Notes: a model not told the origin generated them from the sequence alone. Numbered from the stretch's first letter, positions 33,893 through 42,965 are shown. The stretch: 64,000 nt of DNA from an uncultured Bacteroidales bacterium (GCA_900315245.1 OMYJ01000012.1:97649-161648), one strand, 5' to 3'. Program-made: numbers and translations.

Positions 33893-34650
33893 AACTTGCC
33901 CTGTTCGTATTCTTCCTTAATCCAGTCGTAACCGCGCTCTTCCAGTTCGAGAGCCAGCTCTTTCGGACCCGATTTTACGATTTTGCCATCGAAAAGCACA
34001 TGCACCACATCGGGGACGATGTAGTCCAATAGTCTCTGGTAGTGGGTGATGACGATGATGGCTTTGTCTTCGCCGCGCAGGTGATTGATGCCGTTGGCGA
34101 CCACACGAAGCGCGTCGATGTCGAGGCCGGAGTCAGTCTCGTCGAGGATGGCAAGGTAGGGGTCGAGGAGCGCCATCTGGAAGATCTCGTTGCGCTTTTT
34201 CTCGCCGCCGGAGAAGCCCTCGTTCACGGAGCGGTTGCTGAGCTTGTCAGTCAACTCCACCACTTTCTGTTTCTCGGCCATCAGTTTGAGGAACTGGGCG
34301 CCGTTGAGCGGGTCGAGGCCGCGGTATTTGCGCACCTCGTTGAGGGCGGTGCGCATGAAGTTGGCGATGCTCACGCCGGGGATCTCCACCGGGTATTGAA
34401 AACCGATGAAGACACCTTCGCGGGCGCGGTCCTCAATCGACAAATCCAGCAGGTTTTTGCCTTTGAACCAGACATTTCCCTGCGTCACTTCGTAGCCGCT
34501 CTTGCCGGCAATTGCGGATGCCAATGTGCTTTTTCCGGTGCCGTTCGGACCCATAATGGCGTGCACTTCCCCCGCTTTTACCTCCAAATTCACGCCTTTC
34601 AATATCTCTCTGTCCTTGATGGACACGTGTAAATCTTCAATCTTAAGCAT
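33889..34650 (-). CDS. sufC: Fe-S cluster assembly ATPase SufC
   Basis: SufC is the ABC-type ATPase of the SufBCD complex. The start at 34650 (MLKIEDLHVS) gives 253 residues and leaves room for a leader after the promoter; an ATG six bases earlier is possible. Walker A is GPNGTGKSTL near residue 35 and the ABC signature is FSGGEKKRNEI near residue 145. Walker B is YLAILDETDSGLD (the family-typical ETDSGLD form) and the switch histidine is in IVITHYQRLLDY. All ATPase residues are intact. It is first in the sufC-sufD-rlmH direction. Confidence 0.97.
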   Translation of the reverse strand: MLKIEDLHVSIKDREILKGVNLEVKAGEVHAIMGPNGTGKSTLASAIAGKSGYEVTQGNVWFKGKNLLDLSIEDRAREGVFIGFQYPVEIPGVSIANFMRTALNEVRKYRGLDPLNGAQFLKLMAEKQKVVELTDKLSNRSVNEGFSGGEKKRNEIFQMALLDPYLAILDETDSGLDIDALRVVANGINHLRGEDKAIIVITHYQRLLDYIVPDVVHVLFDGKIVKSGPKELALELEERGYDWIKEEYEQGKL

Positions 34651-34667
34651 ATTCAAAAATTAGGGCG

Positions 34668-34675
34668 CAAAGGTA
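34668..34675 (-). promoter_or_regulatory. -7 promoter box (TACCTTTG) of sufCD
   Basis: A full match lies 17 bases before the sufC ATG at 34650. The closeness makes the alternative ATG at 34656 less likely. Confidence 0.6.
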
Positions 34676-34793
34676 CGATTTTTTTGAATGTAGAATGTAG
34701 AATGCAGAATGAGGAGTAGATATGATTGTTGTCAGAATTATCCCGATCAAAATGACCGAAGAAACGTAAGTGGAGACGCTATGCATAGCATCG

Positions 34794-37700
34794 CTACGGG
34801 TGCAAAAACGCTGATTTCAACAACAACCCATCAGGCGCGACAATGCATGTGGGCACACCGGCGAAGGGGAAATCGCGAGTGCCAGAAGTGCCGTTGACCT
34901 TCATCATGACAGGAAAGGCGGTGTTTTGGTTGGATACAGCAACAATATTGTCAAGCATATAGAAATTGAAACCATTTATGGAAGCTCCTGTGACGGGAAT
35001 TTCTTTACCCGTATGCACATCCACACGGTAGAGTTGTAACAACTTGGTGTTGAGCGGTTTATCAGCAGTGATATTCTGAAGTGATTGATCATACATCTGT
35101 CGGAGAATGTACGCATACTGGCATCCTTGTTTTTTTGCCTCCTTGATGAGCATTTGCTTGAGTTTTGAATGTGGCACCGTTGATTTGTGTTCAAAGTCAA
35201 TGCGGTTACCTCCTTGGGTGGCGAAACAACCTTCCTTGTTGATGGCCAGTTGCTGGAATCCATTGCTGTAAGGCGTTGATTTAGTGATGTTTCGATTTCC
35301 CAATAATGTGATCAGTTCACCATTCCTGATAATTTCAGTTTCAGTTATTTCCACGCCATCCGCATCCGTTTTGTCGTGTCGGCAAAATGTTGCCTGGTCA
35401 AACGCATCGCCAAATTTGTTTGCTGTAACAGAAATTTTTGTTGAAACAATCTTTTTGTCCAGTTTGTCTTCAAAAGATTTTTTGTTTGTTTGGTGCGATG
35501 GAGTCAGATGAGACTCTCGATATGCCAGCAAATTAGGCGTATGCTCCAACAGTGTTGTAACCAGCAGTTGTCCCACCGCCTCGTTTTCCACCAATATCGG
35601 TCCAAAATAGTTGCCATCAAACGGAGTTCTCAATTTTTTCACGTTTTTGAAATGGCGGATCAGCAAATCCATCTCATTTTGAACATATTGCGTGGAAAAC
35701 AGGGAATCTGTGCAGGGAAAGAAAATCGTTCTGCCATCCGAATAGTCCTCTCCGTCAGTCAATTGCATTGTCCCGTAAAGTTGCATTCCGATAACGTAAA
35801 CCGGACGAACATAGACAATTTTCTCGCTGTTCCAATAGTAAACATTTCCCATCATGACATAAATGTTGACGCCAGAATGGCTAAATAAGCCGTATTTGTC
35901 AAGAGAAGCGGAGGTCTCGCGGGCGAGGAGTTCTAAATTGTCCAACGTCGGGAGATTGAAGAAATGTTCATCAAAAGATTGTATGGAATTTGTGTAGGAA
36001 CGCTCACTAGGATGCTTTTTATCGGTCTGCGGTGTGGTTGTTTTCTTAATTTCCCATTGAGTGACAGCTTTCAGGTACTCCGCTTCCGTGGCTTTGCGGA
36101 AGTCACGGACGAAAACCCCGTTACGATTGTCAATGGGCAATTTATAGCTCGTTGGAATCGCATCTGACACCTCATAAAGATTGTTGTTAGATAAATCGCT
36201 CCCCAACAACACTTTTGGGGTTAAATTCCGAACTTGTTTTTCATTAGAATAGAATAGGCTTCCTTCGGATGCTTCAACGGTGAAAAGACGGGCATCGGTC
36301 ATTAAATACTCTTGATAATAGGGAGCGTTGATGTCGCCAACCGTCATTTCTTTGACATCCGTAGTCCATTCCTCTTGTGCGGTTTGAAGAAATAGTTCAG
36401 ATAAATTCTCTTTTGTGTCCGATGTTGGTGCAACGATTTGATTTACAATACGTTTTTCATATCTTTTGACAACGGGGTGTATCTCTGCTTGTCGGAAAAG
36501 AAGGGCTGGGGAGCAACTGTGTGTGATTATTTCGTCATTCATGTTATGACAGACGATGGAGACACTGCCGGAAGCATCCCCTCCGGCAATCAGGTTGTTG
36601 AACCATTGTTGAGTACTACCACAGACAATAATATCACGCACTTCCTCATCGGGAAAATTATGGGTGAAGACTTTATAACATACAGTAGGATAAATCGTTA
36701 TAGTGCCACATGCGGTGTCGCAGCGAATTTCGGCATCTTCCACATACAATCCGAATTCTTTATTCTGTTGCCGGGCCTCTGCAAGCAATTGTGTTTTTAA
36801 CTGATCGTAATTTTTTGGTTTACTTGTTGTTACAATTAGATTTGATTGTCTTGGTGCAGGCATTTGTCGATTGCCCCGTGCATGTCCGTTTGAGTAAGAG
36901 GAACCGGGTTTCTGTGTACGGGTAGCGGGAATTTGATCCGGCACACCTTTGTCAATCAATGAAATAGCCTGACTAACAATTCCTTCGTCGTCAAATTGAT
37001 AACTTCCACTCAAGATATTGCCATTATATTTTGTGATTGTTGGGTCACAGATGACGGAAAACTCTTCCGGAATAATTGTCCCTTTCACCAAGTTGTGTCG
37101 ATTATTTTCCATCTCGTGTCCAAACAGGTGATGAGCCAAAATGGAAGCTGTTTTTCCGGAAAGAAGAACAGGAATGTTCATGTCCTCATATTCAATCGTA
37201 CCATTTGAAGAATAGTTAGAGATATGAAGTACGTTTGATAGCTGAACTACCATATTTCGCATCTCTTTTTGTAACACATCTGCGTCTGGAAGTTGGTCGG
37301 GAAATTTTGTAAAATATTGGTGTTCAATATGTTCAAGATTGTTATTAGAGGACACTCCTTCAGTTTTCAACGTCAGGGTAGTCGAACAATGGTTTTCTAC
37401 AATACTTCGGTTCTCACTGGTAACCAAATATTTACGATTGGTTTGGAAAACGAGATTGGCGGATAATTCGGTTAGTTCCGGGGACAGAATGGTCTCCTTT
37501 GTGCAGTGACGAAGACTTTGGGCAATATTGTCTTCATCCCAATGTGAGTCAAGAAGCGGCGGTTCATAATACTGATCGAAATCCGATATCAGGAATGCAT
37601 AGGGTTCTTTGTCATCCTGTTGTAAAATAGCGGAGAATGTTTGATTTTCAACAAATTGTATAACTGCTTTGGAGTATGCTTGATTTGTTTCCTGAGTCAG

Positions 37701-38099
37701 AATTTTTTTAATCAAGTTCGAGTCGTAGTCCAATGGCAGCGCAATCTGGGTGACATTACAGTTGTTTCGGGAGGAAAAAAAGTGGTAATTATCTGTTTCA
37801 GGCGAGCCGACACGGATTTCAATGGTCAAAAAAACGGATTTCGAGGATATATTGTCATAGATGTAACCAAAATTGGCACTTGTTTGGTGTTCTGTTTTTT
37901 CACTCAGCCGGTAAGCCATGAAATAAACAGGGTAGTTTGTGTGTTGCAGCGAGTCAAAGTTGCTTTTCATCGATTGTTGGAGTAGCTGTAGCAGTTCGTC
38001 ATTTGCCGGTGAGTTTTGTGCAAAAGCGAAAAGGCTGCCCGCCAGGAGCAGTGTACAACATAGGAACGAAAGAATCCAGTCTTTTGGGGAGGAACGCAT
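34794..38099 (-). CDS. Secreted protein with two tandem TldD/PmbA-like modules
   Basis: The start at 38099 (MRSSPKDW) gives 1101 residues with a signal peptide cut after FAFA (residue 27). The longer frame into purA was rejected. The first module (about 30-620) carries TldD-family marks: PVLLSGKTASILAHHLFGHE near residue 320, FDDEGI near 370 and the GHARGN-APRQSN stretch. The second (about 640-1095) repeats them as GPILVENEAVGQLL near 835, DADGVEITETEIIRNGEL near 914 and a TldD_C-like end. Classic TldD has HExxxH; here residues 323-328 read HHLFGH, so the catalytic Glu is replaced, and the second module has no zinc motif. It may be a binding or modification protein rather than a protease. Confidence 0.75.
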   Translation of the reverse strand: MRSSPKDWILSFLCCTLLLAGSLFAFAQNSPANDELLQLLQQSMKSNFDSLQHTNYPVYFMAYRLSEKTEHQTSANFGYIYDNISSKSVFLTIEIRVGSPETDNYHFFSSRNNCNVTQIALPLDYDSNLIKKILTQETNQAYSKAVIQFVENQTFSAILQQDDKEPYAFLISDFDQYYEPPLLDSHWDEDNIAQSLRHCTKETILSPELTELSANLVFQTNRKYLVTSENRSIVENHCSTTLTLKTEGVSSNNNLEHIEHQYFTKFPDQLPDADVLQKEMRNMVVQLSNVLHISNYSSNGTIEYEDMNIPVLLSGKTASILAHHLFGHEMENNRHNLVKGTIIPEEFSVICDPTITKYNGNILSGSYQFDDEGIVSQAISLIDKGVPDQIPATRTQKPGSSYSNGHARGNRQMPAPRQSNLIVTTSKPKNYDQLKTQLLAEARQQNKEFGLYVEDAEIRCDTACGTITIYPTVCYKVFTHNFPDEEVRDIIVCGSTQQWFNNLIAGGDASGSVSIVCHNMNDEIITHSCSPALLFRQAEIHPVVKRYEKRIVNQIVAPTSDTKENLSELFLQTAQEEWTTDVKEMTVGDINAPYYQEYLMTDARLFTVEASEGSLFYSNEKQVRNLTPKVLLGSDLSNNNLYEVSDAIPTSYKLPIDNRNGVFVRDFRKATEAEYLKAVTQWEIKKTTTPQTDKKHPSERSYTNSIQSFDEHFFNLPTLDNLELLARETSASLDKYGLFSHSGVNIYVMMGNVYYWNSEKIVYVRPVYVIGMQLYGTMQLTDGEDYSDGRTIFFPCTDSLFSTQYVQNEMDLLIRHFKNVKKLRTPFDGNYFGPILVENEAVGQLLVTTLLEHTPNLLAYRESHLTPSHQTNKKSFEDKLDKKIVSTKISVTANKFGDAFDQATFCRHDKTDADGVEITETEIIRNGELITLLGNRNITKSTPYSNGFQQLAINKEGCFATQGGNRIDFEHKSTVPHSKLKQMLIKEAKKQGCQYAYILRQMYDQSLQNITADKPLNTKLLQLYRVDVHTGKEIPVTGASINGFNFYMLDNIVAVSNQNTAFPVMMKVNGTSGTRDFPFAGVPTCIVAPDGLLLKSAFLHP

Positions 38100-38130
38100 T
38101 CGATGAAAAAACGATGAAAAACGATGAAGG

Positions 38131-39399
38131 CTATCTGAAGATAGTACCTTCGCGGTCGGGGCTGACAGAGACGATAGAAATTTTCGTATTAGTCTTATCT
38201 TCAATGAATTGGATGTAATCCTTGAAGGTTTTCGGAAGTTCTTCGTACGTTTTGCATTTGGAAATATCCGCTTTCCAGCCGGGCAGGGTAGTATAGACGG
38301 GTTCAATTTCCACGTCGTTGGCGGAAGGCATCCGGTCGGTGAGTTCTCCATTGACGCGATATGCTGTGCAGACTTTGATTTCGTCGAATTTGTCAAGCAC
38401 GTCGGCCTTGGTGAGGGCGATATCGGTCACGCCGTTGATCATCAAAGCATATTGGAGAGCCACCAGGTCAAGCCAACCACAACGTCTTGGTCTTCCGGTT
38501 GTTGCGCCATATTCGTTACCTTCCTTGCGGAGAAATTCGCCGGTTTCGTCGAAGAGTTCTGTCGGGAAGGGTCCGCTGCCCACGCGGGTGCAGTAGGCTT
38601 TCACGATACCGAAAACACGACCGGCGTAGTGTGGGGCAAGTCCGAGTCCGGTGAACGCGCCTGCGGCGATGGTGTTGGAAGAGGTCACGAACGGATAAGC
38701 GCCGAATTCGAGATCCAGCAGCGTGCCTTGCGCACCTTCGGCCAGAACTGTTTTTTCTTCGGTAAGATATTGGTGAACAACGTATTCGCTATCAATAAAT
38801 GTGAATTTCCGAAGCGTTTCCAATGATTTGCGCCATTGGGTATCTAATTCGGCGAGTTTTTCGGCATAGTCAAAATGGAAATTCTTCAGGATTTCGATGT
38901 GATCTTCGATGTTTTTGCGGTACTTGGCCTCAAAATCAGGGGATTCGAGGTCGCAGACGCGCAATCCTGTGCGGGCGGTCTTGTCGGTGTATGTCGGTCC
39001 GATGCCCTTCAGTGTGGAACCGATTTTCATGTTGCCTTTGTGGGCTTCTTGTGCGGCATCGAGCAGTTTGTGCGTGGGCAGAATCAAGTGGGCCTTACGG
39101 GAGATGAAAAGGTTGTCGGTGGGTGTCAGTCCCATGTGTATCAGCGCATTGATTTCTTCTTCGAAGATAATCGGGTCGATGACCACACCATTGCCGATAA
39201 TGTTGGTTTTTTCCTTGTGGAAGATGCCGGACGGGATGATGTGCAACACGTGACGGATACCGTTGAATTCCAGGGAGTGTCCAGCATTGGGACCACCTTG
39301 GAAACGGGCAATCACATCATATTTGGGCGTAAGTACGTCCACGATTTTACCTTTACCTTCGTCGCCCCATTGCAGGCCGAGCAGAATATCCATTTTCAT
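38131..39399 (-). CDS. purA: Adenylosuccinate synthetase
   Basis: PurA joins IMP and aspartate with GTP in the first committed step to AMP. The 422-residue protein has the GTP-binding N-terminus LLGLQWGDEGKGKIVD (catalytic Asp and phosphate loop), then GGPNAGHSLEF with the conserved His. Next come GIGPTYTDKTARTGLRVCDL, VLAEGAQGTLLDLEFGAYPFVTSSN and the KAYCTRVGSGPFPTEL and TGRPRRCGWLD motifs. All key residues are present. It has its own promoter; the TldD-like gene follows 31 bases downstream. Confidence 0.98.
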   Translation of the reverse strand: MKMDILLGLQWGDEGKGKIVDVLTPKYDVIARFQGGPNAGHSLEFNGIRHVLHIIPSGIFHKEKTNIIGNGVVIDPIIFEEEINALIHMGLTPTDNLFISRKAHLILPTHKLLDAAQEAHKGNMKIGSTLKGIGPTYTDKTARTGLRVCDLESPDFEAKYRKNIEDHIEILKNFHFDYAEKLAELDTQWRKSLETLRKFTFIDSEYVVHQYLTEEKTVLAEGAQGTLLDLEFGAYPFVTSSNTIAAGAFTGLGLAPHYAGRVFGIVKAYCTRVGSGPFPTELFDETGEFLRKEGNEYGATTGRPRRCGWLDLVALQYALMINGVTDIALTKADVLDKFDEIKVCTAYRVNGELTDRMPSANDVEIEPVYTTLPGWKADISKCKTYEELPKTFKDYIQFIEDKTNTKISIVSVSPDREGTIFR

Positions 39400-39424
39400 A
39401 TTTCCTGTTATTCGAAAAACGGGG

Positions 39425-39432
39425 CAAAGATA
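39425..39432 (-). promoter_or_regulatory. -7 promoter box (TATCTTTG) of purA
   Basis: A full match lies 25 bases before the purA ATG, in the short gap after rimM. Confidence 0.65.
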
Positions 39433-39456
39433 CGATTTTTTTCGGAAAGCGGTTTG

Positions 39457-39984
39457 TCAGCGATTAAGATACAAATCCACCAAACCGTCAGGTGTGTCCA
39501 CGTAAAGGACTTTGTTTTCCCGGTCAACTGTTGTGACGAACTGTTGTGAGGCAGGGATGAGGATTTCGGCACCGTCGTGGTCAACCTGCATCAACGGGTT
39601 GTTGGCCAGTTCCATGAAATCCTTGCAGGTGCCAATTTCTCCCAGGCGGTTATCAATGACCTTGAAACCAATCACTTCGTGAAAATAGAAGCGGTTGCCG
39701 GAAAGCTTCGGCAGGCGGTCGAGGGGCAGGTAGAGTTCCGTCTGCACAAATTCGCGCACATTGTTTATGTCCACATCTTGCAATTTGACGACAAACTGAT
39801 TGTTGCCGCGATATTGCAGATTCTCAACCATAAAGGGGAGCATTTCGCCGTCGGTTTCAATGAAGACGGCATCGAGGTCGAGGTAGCGTTCGCAATCATC
39901 CACATCAAAAAAGGCACACAACTCGCCTTTCAGTCCGAAAGGTTTTGTTAGTGTGCCTAAATAGTAGAAGTTTTTGTCTGCCAT
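39457..39984 (-). CDS. rimM: 16S rRNA processing protein RimM
   Basis: RimM helps 30S subunit maturation and binds ribosomal protein S19. The 175-residue protein has the N-terminal RimM barrel (LGTLTKPFGLKGELCAFFDV) and the PRC-barrel C-terminal domain (YFHEVIGFKVID, LMQVDHDGAEILIPASQQFV). The final strand DTPDGLVDLYL closes the second barrel. It lies 16 bases after rpsP and is co-transcribed with it, the usual rpsP-rimM pairing; trmD and rplS are not adjacent. Confidence 0.95.
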   Translation of the reverse strand: MADKNFYYLGTLTKPFGLKGELCAFFDVDDCERYLDLDAVFIETDGEMLPFMVENLQYRGNNQFVVKLQDVDINNVREFVQTELYLPLDRLPKLSGNRFYFHEVIGFKVIDNRLGEIGTCKDFMELANNPLMQVDHDGAEILIPASQQFVTTVDRENKVLYVDTPDGLVDLYLNR

Positions 39985-40000
39985 GATAAGGCGGAAAAAA

Positions 40001-40570
40001 CTATTCTGCAGCCGGTTGTTCGGCTTCGGCGGCGGGAGCTTCTTCAGCAGCGGCCTCGGCGGCAGCGGCTTCAGCGGCTTCTTGAGCGGCCTTTGCCTGA
40101 GCGGCGGCGATTTCAGCAGCCTTAGCGGCCACTTTTGCGGAGATGGCTTCTTTCACTTTTGTTTCAGCAGCGAGACGCTCTTTCACGACTTTGCGTTTGG
40201 CTTCTCTCTCGGCATTTTCAACGTCTTTCAGTTTGGAGTTTTTCTCCTGCTTCCAAGCGTCGAATCTGCGTTGAGCCTCAGTCTCACTGAAAGCGCCCTT
40301 GGCCACACCGCCTTTGAGGTGTTTCATCATGTAAACACCTTCACGTTTGAGAATCGCACGGGCTGTATCAGAAGGAGTGGCGCCCACTTCCAACCAATAC
40401 AAAGCTCTGTCGAAATTGATGTTGAGAGTTGCAGGATTGGTCAGAGGGTTGTAGGTGCCCAGATCTTCGATAAAACGTCCGTCACGTGGTGCTCGACCAT
40501 CCGCAATTACAAGGTGGTAAAAAGGTTGGTTCTTCTTACCGCGTCTTTGTAATCTGATTCTTGTTGCCAT
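40001..40570 (-). CDS. rpsP: 30S ribosomal protein S16 with long Ala/Glu tail
   Basis: The first 85 residues or so are standard S16 (IRLQRRGKKNQPFYHLVIAD, FIEDLGTYNPLTNPATLNI, ALYWLEVGATPSDTARAIL). The rest, to residue 189, is an extension: a charged helix (KKNSKLKDVENAEREAKRKV) followed by an Ala/Glu-rich segment ending AEAEQPAAE. Extended S16 is common in Bacteroidota, and the tail probably projects from the subunit. Low-complexity codons (GCGGCC runs) make length variation likely. It is the first gene of rpsP-rimM. Confidence 0.97.
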   Translation of the reverse strand: MATRIRLQRRGKKNQPFYHLVIADGRAPRDGRFIEDLGTYNPLTNPATLNINFDRALYWLEVGATPSDTARAILKREGVYMMKHLKGGVAKGAFSETEAQRRFDAWKQEKNSKLKDVENAEREAKRKVVKERLAAETKVKEAISAKVAAKAAEIAAAQAKAAQEAAEAAAAEAAAEEAPAAEAEQPAAE

Positions 40571-40605
40571 AAATACGTTTTTTTAAGGGTTAAAAAATTC
40601 GGCGG

Positions 40606-40613
40606 CAAAAATA
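40606..40613 (-). promoter_or_regulatory. -7 promoter box (TATTTTTG) of rpsP-rimM
   Basis: A full match lies 35 bases before the rpsP ATG. Confidence 0.65.
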
Positions 40614-40650
40614 CACTTTTTTATCATACTAACCACTATGTGTTGAAAGA

Positions 40651-41682
40651 TTATTGACAACCGCACCAAAATTCCACATACACGGGCAGATGGTCGGCGA
40701 AGCCACCGATGTAGCGAGGGCCGAGGAAAGTGCGGTAGTTCTTTTTCCCGCCATATTTTTCATCGTCCACCAACAGGAAATCCGCATCGAAGATACGCGC
40801 CCCGCCGATCTGATGCACGCCGGAACTGTCTGTCAACCAGGTGTCTGACACGATAAACTGGTCCAGACAACCCCAAAAATCTTCATGTTTGTGAGAGCCT
40901 TGCAGACTCTGTTTCGCCATTGGCAGCATCAGATTGTAGAGAGTGTCGCGTGGCAGCCGCGTGCCGAACTCCTTCACCCGAAGAAAATCGTGCATACTCT
41001 CATCGGTGGGATAATCGTTGAAGTCGCCGGTAATCAGGATTTTGGCATGAGGATTCGTTGCCATCAGCGAGTCCACGCAATGTCGCACCACAGAGGCGTA
41101 ATGATTGCGTTTAGGTACGGTGGCCGCGTATCCGCCATAACGTGAGGTCCAGTGGTTGACCAGCACATGCAGCGAGTCATCCGACGGGAACTGCACCACG
41201 GAATAGAGGATGTCGCGGTTGCGAGCAAATGTGTCGAACGGGAAGACCACGGGAATTTTCCTGCTCCGCAGAATCCTCACGCAGCTGTCCCGGTAGAGCA
41301 TTGCCACATCCACGCCGCGGCGGTCCGGGGAGTCATAGTGAACATATTTGTACCCGAACTTCCGCAGCGGCGAGTTGTAGCATAAATCTTTCAAAACCTG
41401 TTCGTTTTCAATTTCCGCCAAACCGACAAGCCACGGCGGGTCACCCATTCCCGCCGCCACAATCACTTTCCCAATCATTGCTATCTTCCGATAATACTTC
41501 CTGTAGGTCCAGTGATAGCTGCCTGTCGGTGTGAAATCGTCATCTGCGGTCAGACTGTCGTCCGATGGGTGGAACAGATTCTCCACATTGTAGAACATTA
41601 TCCTGTGCAGGGTGTCTGTCGGCTGTGACCAGCTGTACATGCACCATATTATACTGCATATCAAAAAACAATTTCGTTTCAT
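40651..41682 (-). CDS. Exported endonuclease/exonuclease/phosphatase family protein
   Basis: The start at 41682 (MKRNCFLIC) gives 343 residues with a signal peptide ending MYSWSQ; the earlier ATG lies upstream of the -7 box. The fold markers of the EEP superfamily are present: IMFYNVENLFH, GLAEIENEQVL (metal-binding Glu), VHYDSPDRRGVDVAMLYR, LVNHWTSRYGG (catalytic His), ILITGDFNDYPTD (Asp/Asn pair) and a final FADHLPVYVEF (His). All catalytic residues are intact. It could be a periplasmic nuclease or a phosphatase; the family does not say which. Confidence 0.88.
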   Translation of the reverse strand: MKRNCFLICSIIWCMYSWSQPTDTLHRIMFYNVENLFHPSDDSLTADDDFTPTGSYHWTYRKYYRKIAMIGKVIVAAGMGDPPWLVGLAEIENEQVLKDLCYNSPLRKFGYKYVHYDSPDRRGVDVAMLYRDSCVRILRSRKIPVVFPFDTFARNRDILYSVVQFPSDDSLHVLVNHWTSRYGGYAATVPKRNHYASVVRHCVDSLMATNPHAKILITGDFNDYPTDESMHDFLRVKEFGTRLPRDTLYNLMLPMAKQSLQGSHKHEDFWGCLDQFIVSDTWLTDSSGVHQIGGARIFDADFLLVDDEKYGGKKNYRTFLGPRYIGGFADHLPVYVEFWCGCQ

Positions 41683-41707
41683 TTTTTTTGTCTTCAATTT
41701 GTTGCGA

Positions 41708-41715
41708 CAAAGATA
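41708..41715 (-). promoter_or_regulatory. -7 promoter box (TATCTTTG) of the EEP-family gene
   Basis: A full match lies 25 bases before the ATG at 41682. Confidence 0.65.
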
Positions 41716-41877
41716 CAACAAAAAAACACCGTTGTCAAGTGTTTTTCAAACTTTTTTTTAATATGCTAATAACAAAACAGTTGCAATTATAAAATTACAA
41801 ATATTAAATCTATATTTAACAATTATTTGTTAAATATAAAGACAGGTTTGGAAGAAAATAGGAGAAAAAGGAGCAAT

Positions 41878-42843
41878 TTACCTAGAAAACGGATGGCTTT
41901 CGCAAGGGAGTGCGGCCAATGGGTGATAGTCACCCTTCAGGCCAATCGGTGTGGCATTGCGGATGTCGTAAACGATTTGAATACATGGGCGCACTTCATC
42001 CAAGCCGAATCCATCCCCGGCCAAAATCTGGCGATAGCTTTCGGTATGCAGGTCTGTGAAACCGTCGCTGAACTCGAACGGCTCCCCATTGATGACAATT
42101 TGCCGGAATGTGGTCTTTCCGCTTTCCAGAATCTCTTTTGGCAATGTTTTTCTGTTGATACTCAAGAAGTAACGAACTCTTGCCTTATCAAAGCGGATGA
42201 AACCGGCAACACGATCATGAGAAGATATATGGACGATGTTCTCTTGCACATTGCCGAAAATATGGCACAGCATATCATAGAAATGGATGCCGATGTTGGT
42301 CGCGATGCCCCCGCTTTTGCTTTCAGCCCCTTTCCAACTGGTATAATACCAATGGCCGCGAGACGTAATATACGTCAAATCAACATCATACACAATATTT
42401 TGCGGAGCATTGTCCACTTTTGCTTTTAAGGCTTTGATTGCGGGATGCAGGCGGAGCTGCAAGATATTATACACCTTCTTGCCGGTCTCATTCTCAACAT
42501 TTTGTAAAACATCCACATTCCATGGATTAAGGACAAGCGGTTTTTCGCAAATGACATCTGTACCCAAGCGCAGCGCATAGCGGGTATGCGCGTCATGCAG
42601 GTAGTTGGGTGTGCATACAGAAATGATATCCAACTGGTTGCCATTCTGTTTTAATTTAGAAACATGCCGGTCGAAAAGTTCCATTTCGGTGAAGAAAGCC
42701 GCTTCCGGAAAATAGCTGTCTATGATACCCACACTATCTGACTTGTCGTACGCGGCAACCATCTGGTTACCAGTTTCTTTGATAGCCTTTAAATGTCTGG
42801 GAGCCACATAACCGCCCACTCCGAAAACAGCAAAATTCTTCAT
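41878..42843 (-). CDS. wlbA: WlbA/WbpB-like UDP-GlcNAc-uronate 3-dehydrogenase
   Basis: The start at 42843 gives 321 residues. The protein is a Gfo/Idh/MocA oxidoreductase and follows WlbA/WbpB closely: KNFAVFGVGGYVAPRHLKAI (NAD loop), DSVGIIDSYFPEA, CEKPLVLNPWNVD (catalytic Lys), VDLTYITSRGHWYYTSWKG, ATNIGIHFYDMLCHIFG and FTDLHTESYRQILAGDGFG. That enzyme oxidises C3 of UDP-N-acetylglucosaminuronic acid in the route to diacetamido-uronic acids of O-antigen. The aminotransferase, acetyltransferases and epimerase of the pathway are not nearby, so it is an orphan here. Confidence 0.9.
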   Translation of the reverse strand: MKNFAVFGVGGYVAPRHLKAIKETGNQMVAAYDKSDSVGIIDSYFPEAAFFTEMELFDRHVSKLKQNGNQLDIISVCTPNYLHDAHTRYALRLGTDVICEKPLVLNPWNVDVLQNVENETGKKVYNILQLRLHPAIKALKAKVDNAPQNIVYDVDLTYITSRGHWYYTSWKGAESKSGGIATNIGIHFYDMLCHIFGNVQENIVHISSHDRVAGFIRFDKARVRYFLSINRKTLPKEILESGKTTFRQIVINGEPFEFSDGFTDLHTESYRQILAGDGFGLDEVRPCIQIVYDIRNATPIGLKGDYHPLAALPCESHPFSR

Positions 42844-42868
42844 ACTTTTCTTGTCAAAAAATGAGGCG

Positions 42869-42876
42869 CAAAAGTA
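42869..42876 (-). promoter_or_regulatory. -7 promoter box (TACTTTTG) of wlbA
   Basis: A full match lies 25 bases before the wlbA ATG. It forms a divergent pair with the mntP promoter, with the repeat at 42887-42930 between them. Confidence 0.65.
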
Positions 42877-42886
42877 CAATTTTTTA

Positions 42887-42930
42887 GTTCAAGGTTCAAA
42901 ATTCAAAGTTCAAGGTTCAAAGTTTAAGGG
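42887..42930. repeat. GTTCAAGGTTCAAA-type short repeat
   Basis: Five imperfect copies of TTCAAAG/TTCAAGG lie between the divergent wlbA and mntP promoters. Confidence 0.75.
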
Positions 42931-42965
42931 TTTGGACAACAGATATGGTCTATATTAAAAAAGTG

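Noticed and set aside
38100..38396. N-terminal 99-codon extension of the tandem TldD-like protein into purA
   Set aside because: The extension overlaps purA out of frame, and a clean signal peptide begins at the ATG at 38099.
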